Positions 12,960 to 15,888 of a stretch of 15,888 bases of DNA are shown here, in pieces. Each line of letters begins with the position of its first letter. Positions within the stretch are counted from its first letter, which is position 1. The stretch spans positions 1 to 15,888 of the forward strand of contig BNUQ01000045.1 in NCBI GenBank assembly GCA_025997475.1. Direction: 5' to 3'. The DNA is from Planctomycetales bacterium (lineage in GTDB: Bacteria > Planctomycetota > SZUA-567). Made by a program: the position numbers and the translations under genes. The notes below the pieces were generated by a model that made no database searches, was not told the origin of the DNA, and worked only from the letters and a program-made list of their open reading frames with translations.

Positions 12960-13092
12960 TTGCTTGCCCCGTCAAGGGCGGGGTGGACGGTTAAAAAAGA
13001 AAGGGCTTTGGTTCCCCAATAAACCTTTCGGCTAAAGCCGGTCATTTTTTCTCGCTAACCCCGCGCTAAAGCGCGGGGCAATTGAATAGAGC
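12960..13092. repeat. Palindromic spacer element, copy 3 (inverted, one end decayed)
   Basis: Opposite orientation to copies 1 and 2. The right arm (13059-13092) keeps the CAATTGAATAGAGC end, but its hairpin reads CCCCGCGCT/AGCGCGGGG, again a fully paired variant. The left arm (CCCCGTCAAGGGCGGGG) has lost the terminal sequence. The interior GGCTAAAGCC is retained. It lies upstream of the DUF2062-DUF3108 gene. At 13098-13122 a CTCCGTGTCCTCCGCG stretch, inverse of that beside copy 1, follows it. Confidence 0.85.
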
Positions 13093-13266
13093 ATTTTCTC
13101 CGTGTCCTCCGCGCCTCCGTGAGGGGAAACGGCGTTTTTTGCCGCCGCGCCCGCGGCGCTTCGCTCTCGCGTTTTCAACCATTATCGTTTTTCTTTAATA
13201 AAAAAAACCTTTTTTTACGGTATTTTTTCGCCTCGCGCGGTGAAAAAGCGGCGGCGTTTTTTTTTG

Positions 13267-13283
13267 TTGGCACACCCGTTGAA
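13267..13283 (+). promoter_or_regulatory. Sigma-54-like promoter
   Basis: TTGGCAC (13267-13273), five bases, then TTGAA (13279-13283) fits the -24/-12 spacing of RpoN promoters, with GA instead of GC at -12. The predicted transcript start is near 13294, giving a leader of about 40 bases that contains the GGAGG at 13320-13324. No enhancer site was identified in the 13093-13266 spacer. Confidence 0.35.
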
Positions 13284-13332
13284 TATGGCGGCGGCGGCAA
13301 CAAAAAATTCAACCGCAACGGAGGATACGCCA

Positions 13333-13989
13333 ATGTCGATGACCAATCTCAATCTCAACGATTATCTCGCGCAAATGTATTTCAACCCCACGCCCGCCGT
13401 GAAGACCTCTTCGGTGTCGTCGGCGTTGTCGGCGCTCTCCGGCGGCGCGGCGGCGACGGTGCAGGACGCCTACACCGGTTTCGGGTCAATCACCGATTCG
13501 TTGTCGCTGTCGCCGGCCAGTTTGCAAAATTATTCGGACCATTATTTGTTCGACAAACTGACGAGCGTCGCCAACGAAAAAAGCAACGGGCAGTATAAAA
13601 CGCTGGGGCAAGTCGGCGCGGATTTGGCGGAAGAACTAAACAGTTTCAACACTTTCGCCAGCGGCTTGCTGGCGCTGACCGGCGTAACCACGCCGGTAAC
13701 CTTGCAGATGAACGGCAAAGGCGGCTTGTTCCAAGCGAACGACACCAAAGACAGCGGCAAGGTCGCGGAATTGTTGCACGGCGAACACGCCAATAAATTG
13801 ACCTCGCAATTCGCGTTGGTGGCGGCGCGGTCGGCGATTTTGGAAGCGGCGAAAGACCCGCAATTCACGACCGATTATAATTCTAACCCGCCCGGCACGA
13901 TGGAAAAATACGAAGACCAATTGAAAAATTTGATGTTGAGTTATCAGTTGACGCTCGATAAAGGCACGGCGACGCCGAGTTTCGCCTAA
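13333..13989 (+). CDS. Unknown protein without cysteine or tryptophan
   Basis: This protein has 218 residues from the ATG at 13333, chosen because GGAGG (13320-13324) lies eight bases before it. A longer frame from 13240 would run across the promoter-like site and has no ribosome site. I do not recognise a family. The protein is Ser/Ala/Leu/Thr-rich with no Cys, no Trp and one Arg, unlike its Arg-rich neighbours. It has no signal peptide or membrane helix. Residues 20-60 are low-complexity (SSVSSALSALSGGAAATV), and the C-terminal half is probably helical (KLTSQFALVAARSAILEAAK; MEKYEDQLKNLMLSYQLTL). Such composition is common in exported axial or filament proteins, but no flagellar motif is visible. 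It ends in a terminator and stands alone on this strand. Confidence 0.75.
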   Translation: MSMTNLNLNDYLAQMYFNPTPAVKTSSVSSALSALSGGAAATVQDAYTGFGSITDSLSLSPASLQNYSDHYLFDKLTSVANEKSNGQYKTLGQVGADLAEELNSFNTFASGLLALTGVTTPVTLQMNGKGGLFQANDTKDSGKVAELLHGEHANKLTSQFALVAARSAILEAAKDPQFTTDYNSNPPGTMEKYEDQLKNLMLSYQLTLDKGTATPSFA

Positions 13990-14015
13990 CGATTTTCTCC
14001 CTCCCGAAAACGCAG

Positions 14016-14055
14016 ACGACCGCCGGCGGCAACCGACGGTCGTTCTGTTATTTTT
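14016..14055 (+). terminator. Rho-independent terminator after the 13333-13989 gene
   Basis: ACGACCGCCGG (14016-14026) pairs with CCGACGGTCGT (14033-14043) with one G-T type mismatch and a six-base loop, followed by TTCTGTTATTTTT. It lies between converging genes. Confidence 0.75.
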
Positions 14056-14284
14056 AGAGCATAGCGGCGAAATTTTTGTTTTTCAATTGAAGCGATTTTT
14101 GCCGCTCGCTTCTTAACTGTTCAATTCGTTGCGATCCTTTTTGGCAACTCTTTTTCATCGCCGCAATCATCTCGTCGTGCGGCATATCCGCCCATTTTTG
14201 CCGTATTTGGCGAATCCAATCACCGGAAGCGTCGCGGTCTGTTTCTTGGCGGCGACCGTCCGCCAATTCTAATAAATTGCTCAT
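14054..14284 (-). CDS. Small helical protein, possible antitoxin of the PIN pair
   Basis: This 76-residue protein starts at the ATG at 14284, supported by AAAAGGA eight bases upstream. An ATG three codons earlier (14293) overlaps that site and is less likely. It is charged and mostly helical (RQIRQKWADMPHDEMIAAMKKSCQKG, then EQLRSERQKSLQLK), with no recognised DNA-binding fold. It begins 18 bases after the PIN gene on the same strand, so the two are probably co-transcribed. Size and position fit the partner of a VapC-like toxin, though in most pairs the antitoxin gene comes first. The function is inferred from context only. Confidence 0.65.
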   Translation of the reverse strand: MSNLLELADGRRQETDRDASGDWIRQIRQKWADMPHDEMIAAMKKSCQKGSQRIEQLRSERQKSLQLKNKNFAAML

Positions 14285-14302
14285 CGCAGTCATCCTTTTC
14301 GC

Positions 14303-14788
14303 CTAATTCAAAAAAGTATCCGGTCGCAAGAGTTTTACCGGCGACAAATTTTCCATCGCGTTCACGCCGTCCACCACGCGCATCGCGCGGAATTTTACAA
14401 TGTGCTTGCAATTCCACGACAATACCACATCGCAACCGAACAGCGAGGCGGCGGCAAGGTGTAAGGCGTCAATCTTGCATCGCGGCGGCAGTCCGCCGTT
14501 TTCAATATAACGTTTGGCGAGGGCTTTCGTTTGGTCGTCGTTTTCCACATCTATTCTGGTGTAGGCAATGTTTCCTAATTCGCCATACATCAAATCTTTT
14601 TTGACGAAAAATTCCGGCGGGCAATTTTCTATTTCCGCAATGGCGATATCGCTGACAACCGCCTCGTATTTGCCGGTTTTTATCTCGTCCCACAATCGCC
14701 AAGTATCCGCTTTTTCCGCCGGTTTATGGTCGTCAAACAAGCAGTTGAAAATAGATGTTTCAAGATACAAACGTAGTTTTTTAAGCAT
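14303..14788 (-). CDS. PIN-domain protein (VapC-like putative toxin nuclease)
   Basis: This 161-residue protein has the look of the PIN family that begins LYLETSxFN and ends with a KHIV motif and a C-terminal sP-x-x-l-l strand. Here these are residues 7-15 (LYLETSIFN), ALHLAAA (108-114), VVLSWNCKHIVKF (121-133) and LSPVKLL (148-154). Probable metal-binding acids are E10 (in place of the usual Asp), E52 (IAEIE), D107 and D120, so the active site seems intact. Such proteins are Mg-dependent RNases, often toxins of type II systems. The ATG at 14788 lies 27 bases from the HPt ORF end, probably in a separate unit. The small downstream gene is the candidate partner. Chromosomal PIN proteins may also serve other RNA-cleaving roles. 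Confidence 0.85.
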   Translation of the reverse strand: MLKKLRLYLETSIFNCLFDDHKPAEKADTWRLWDEIKTGKYEAVVSDIAIAEIENCPPEFFVKKDLMYGELGNIAYTRIDVENDDQTKALAKRYIENGGLPPRCKIDALHLAAASLFGCDVVLSWNCKHIVKFRAMRVVDGVNAMENLSPVKLLRPDTFLN

Positions 14789-14815
14789 TTTTCGCCAAGT
14801 CCTTTTTCGTTGATT

Positions 14816-15109
14816 TTAATTCCCCGTCTCCGGCAACAACTCCGGATTCGCGACGATTTTTTCGATGGTCGCGACCGTCGCGCGATACGTTGTGTCGATT
14901 GCCGCCCAGCGCGGGTCGGACGGCGGCACGAAAACCGTTTTCAAGTCCTTTTCCACGGCGGCAATCAGCGTGTAGAGCGGGTCGAACGCCATATTGGCGG
15001 CGACGCCTTTAAGCGAGTGCGCGAACCGTTGCGCCGTCGCGCGGTCGCCGTTTTGCACCGCTTCCGTCATTTGCGCGTAAGTCGGGTCCGGCGGAAATTC
15101 CTTAATCAT
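14816..15109 (-). CDS. HPt domain fragment of a split hybrid histidine kinase
   Basis: This 97-residue ORF holds a histidine phosphotransfer domain, with the phospho-accepting His in FAHSLKGVAANM and helices before and after. The reading frame is open further upstream, to about 15202, and those codons encode YGINVAAALERFALREIYWE, the usual first helix of an HPt domain. The ATG at 15109 is therefore probably an internal Met, not a true start, and it has no ribosome site. The upstream REC ORF ends in another frame within a quasi-palindrome at 15145-15220. The parsimonious reading is one protein (REC-REC-HPt) broken by a frame change at that spot. If separately translated, it could still accept phosphate in trans. 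Confidence 0.75.
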   Translation of the reverse strand: MIKEFPPDPTYAQMTEAVQNGDRATAQRFAHSLKGVAANMAFDPLYTLIAAVEKDLKTVFVPPSDPRWAAIDTTYRATVATIEKIVANPELLPETGN

Positions 15110-15144
15110 TTCCCAATAAATTTCCCGCAGGGCGAAACGTTCAA

Positions 15145-15236
15145 GCGCGGCGGCGACGTTAATGCCGTAAAACGCCCGCGCCGAGCTCGGCGCTTTACGG
15201 CATTAACGCCGCCGCCGCGCTCGGCGCGGGCGTTTT
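15145..15236. repeat. Quasi-palindrome at the REC-HPt junction
   Basis: 15145-15185 and 15186-15220 are inverse copies apart from a six-base gap and one mismatch, meeting at GCCGAGCTCGGC. In addition 15169-15185 is the exact inverse of 15220-15236 (17 bases). The REC ORF stop (15195-15197) lies in the right arm, which is an inverted copy of the first HPt codons. Confidence 0.85.
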
Positions 15237-15888
15237 TGCCAAAATCGAAGCCGCCGCTTCCGTCACCGTCGCCGGTGGCGCCGTCACCGGCGACGCCGTC
15301 ACCGGCGACGCCGTCACCGGCGACGCCGGTTCCGTTTTTTCCGCCGCCGGTTCTTCCGCCGTTGATTGCCCCGCCTCGTTCGTCGCCAGATATTTATTCA
15401 GCGTGGCATACATTTTTTTGCGGTCAACCGGTTTGCCGAAATGTCCGTCCATTCCCGCCGCGAGCGCCTTTTCGACATCTTCCCGAAACACGTTCGCCGT
15501 CATCGCGAAAATCGTTACCGGCGAGAAATTCTCGCCCGCCGCCGCGCGTTCGGCTTCGAGCGCTCTAATCCGCCGCGTCGCTTCGTAGCCGTCCATTTCC
15601 GGCATCTGCACGTCCATCAAAATCAACGCCAATTCGTCGCGATGCGCCGCAAACGCTTGCACCGCTTCGGCGCCGTTCTCGGCGAAAAACAGTTCGGCGT
15701 TCGTCGCCGCGAAGTAATGCCGGATAACCTGCCGGTTCACTTTGATATCCTCGGCGACCAAGATTTTTTTGCCGTGATAATCCGGCACGACTAACGCTTC
15801 GGTCGTTTGCGCCAGCATCGCGCCGGTCAATTCTTCGAGCGCCGCGCGCAATTTTTCCGGCGTCAGCGGTTTGGACAGGCAGGGCGTC
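15195..15888 (-). CDS. Hybrid histidine kinase, C-terminal receiver part (5' end outside the window)
   Basis: The frame is open to the window edge. At the edge LSKPLTPEKLRAALEEL is the tail of a preceding receiver domain. A complete second receiver follows: acidic pair E-D in LVAEDIKVNR, phospho-acceptor Asp in LILMDVQMPEMDG, Thr in FAMTAN and Lys in HFGKPV. Then comes an Ala/Pro/Thr linker with three SPVTA units and a stop in the quasi-palindrome. In intact relatives this linker leads into an HPt domain, which is present just downstream in another frame. It should belong to a multistep phosphorelay with kinase and sensor domains encoded beyond the window. No true start exists in this window. 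Confidence 0.85.
   Translation of the reverse strand, partial: TPCLSKPLTPEKLRAALEELTGAMLAQTTEALVVPDYHGKKILVAEDIKVNRQVIRHYFAATNAELFFAENGAEAVQAFAAHRDELALILMDVQMPEMDGYEATRRIRALEAERAAAGENFSPVTIFAMTANVFREDVEKALAAGMDGHFGKPVDRKKMYATLNKYLATNEAGQSTAEEPAAEKTEPASPVTASPVTASPVTAPPATVTEAAASILAKTPAPSAAAALMP
15281..15325 (-). repeat. Three perfect 15-bp tandem repeats in the kinase linker
   Basis: CCGTCACCGGCGACG occurs three times without change (15281-15295, 15296-15310, 15311-15325) and encodes SPVTA units. Copy-number change would keep the frame and alter linker length between REC and HPt. Confidence 0.9.

Noticed and set aside
9626..13092. CRISPR array
   Set aside because: Three palindromic copies are separated by whole genes, in mixed orientation, with no uniform spacers and no cas genes.
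13240..13332. Longer N-terminus for the 13333-13989 protein
   Set aside because: The extra 31 codons cross the sigma-54-like site, start with a low-complexity basic stretch and have no ribosome site, while 13333 has GGAGG.
15849..15851. Start codon for the receiver ORF
   Set aside because: The codon is TTG inside the tail of a preceding receiver domain. The frame is open to the window edge, so the true start lies outside.

Overview
The window is 15.9 kb of bacterial chromosome with G+C-rich genes (many GCG, GCC and CGC codons) and A+T-rich spacers crowded with repeats. It has no rRNA, tRNA, phage or plasmid genes. The taxon cannot be fixed from this sequence. Heavy palindromic spacer DNA, a hybrid kinase with HPt, a possible sigma-54 site and a zinc-finger/HEAT-like membrane protein would suit a Planctomycetota or related Gram-negative lineage, probably a metagenome-derived genome. 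That placement is a guess.

Layout. 1-3150: pyrK (-), a two-helix membrane protein of unknown function (-), and a zinc-finger/membrane/HEAT-like protein (+). 3272-4779: a methyl-accepting chemotaxis protein (+) with a strong terminator. 4780-5237: a spacer with a 147-bp TA-flanked MITE-like element and six tandem heptamers. 5223-11384: a sulfur cluster, all on the minus strand. In transcription order it is cysM (cysteine synthase), mec (JAMM metallopeptidase), cysO (ubiquitin-like sulfur carrier), moeB-rhodanese (carrier activation and sulfuration), a family 2A encapsulin shell, and a cysteine desulfurase with the N-terminal extension typical of encapsulin cargo. 11553-12911: a DUF2062-DUF3108 fusion protein (-). 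13267-13989: a cysteine-free, tryptophan-free unknown protein (+) behind a sigma-54-like site. 14054-14788: a PIN-domain protein and a small partner (-). 14816-15888: the C-terminal part of a hybrid histidine kinase (REC, linker, HPt; -), split by a quasi-palindrome.

How the genes work together. The desulfurase takes sulfur from cysteine and, by precedent for family 2A encapsulins, deposits it as elemental sulfur inside the shell. The other four genes form a complete protein-thiocarboxylate route back to cysteine. MoeB adenylates CysO, its rhodanese domain supplies sulfur, CysM attaches CysO-thiocarboxylate to an activated serine, and Mec releases cysteine. Both deposit and withdrawal would therefore be encoded side by side. 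That coupling is inferred from gene content and order.

The second theme is the spacers. Tandem heptamers (TAATTGT, TAATTCG, CAACTTT and TACCAAC types) occupy most gene boundaries and supply the stop codons of the desulfurase and cysO genes. In cysO they add 12 residues after the Gly-Gly that must be C-terminal in an active sulfur carrier, so a peptidase, plausibly the neighbouring Mec, would have to trim it. A 130-145 bp palindromic element occurs three times, twice flanking mec. Its hairpin stems carry matched base changes in the different copies.
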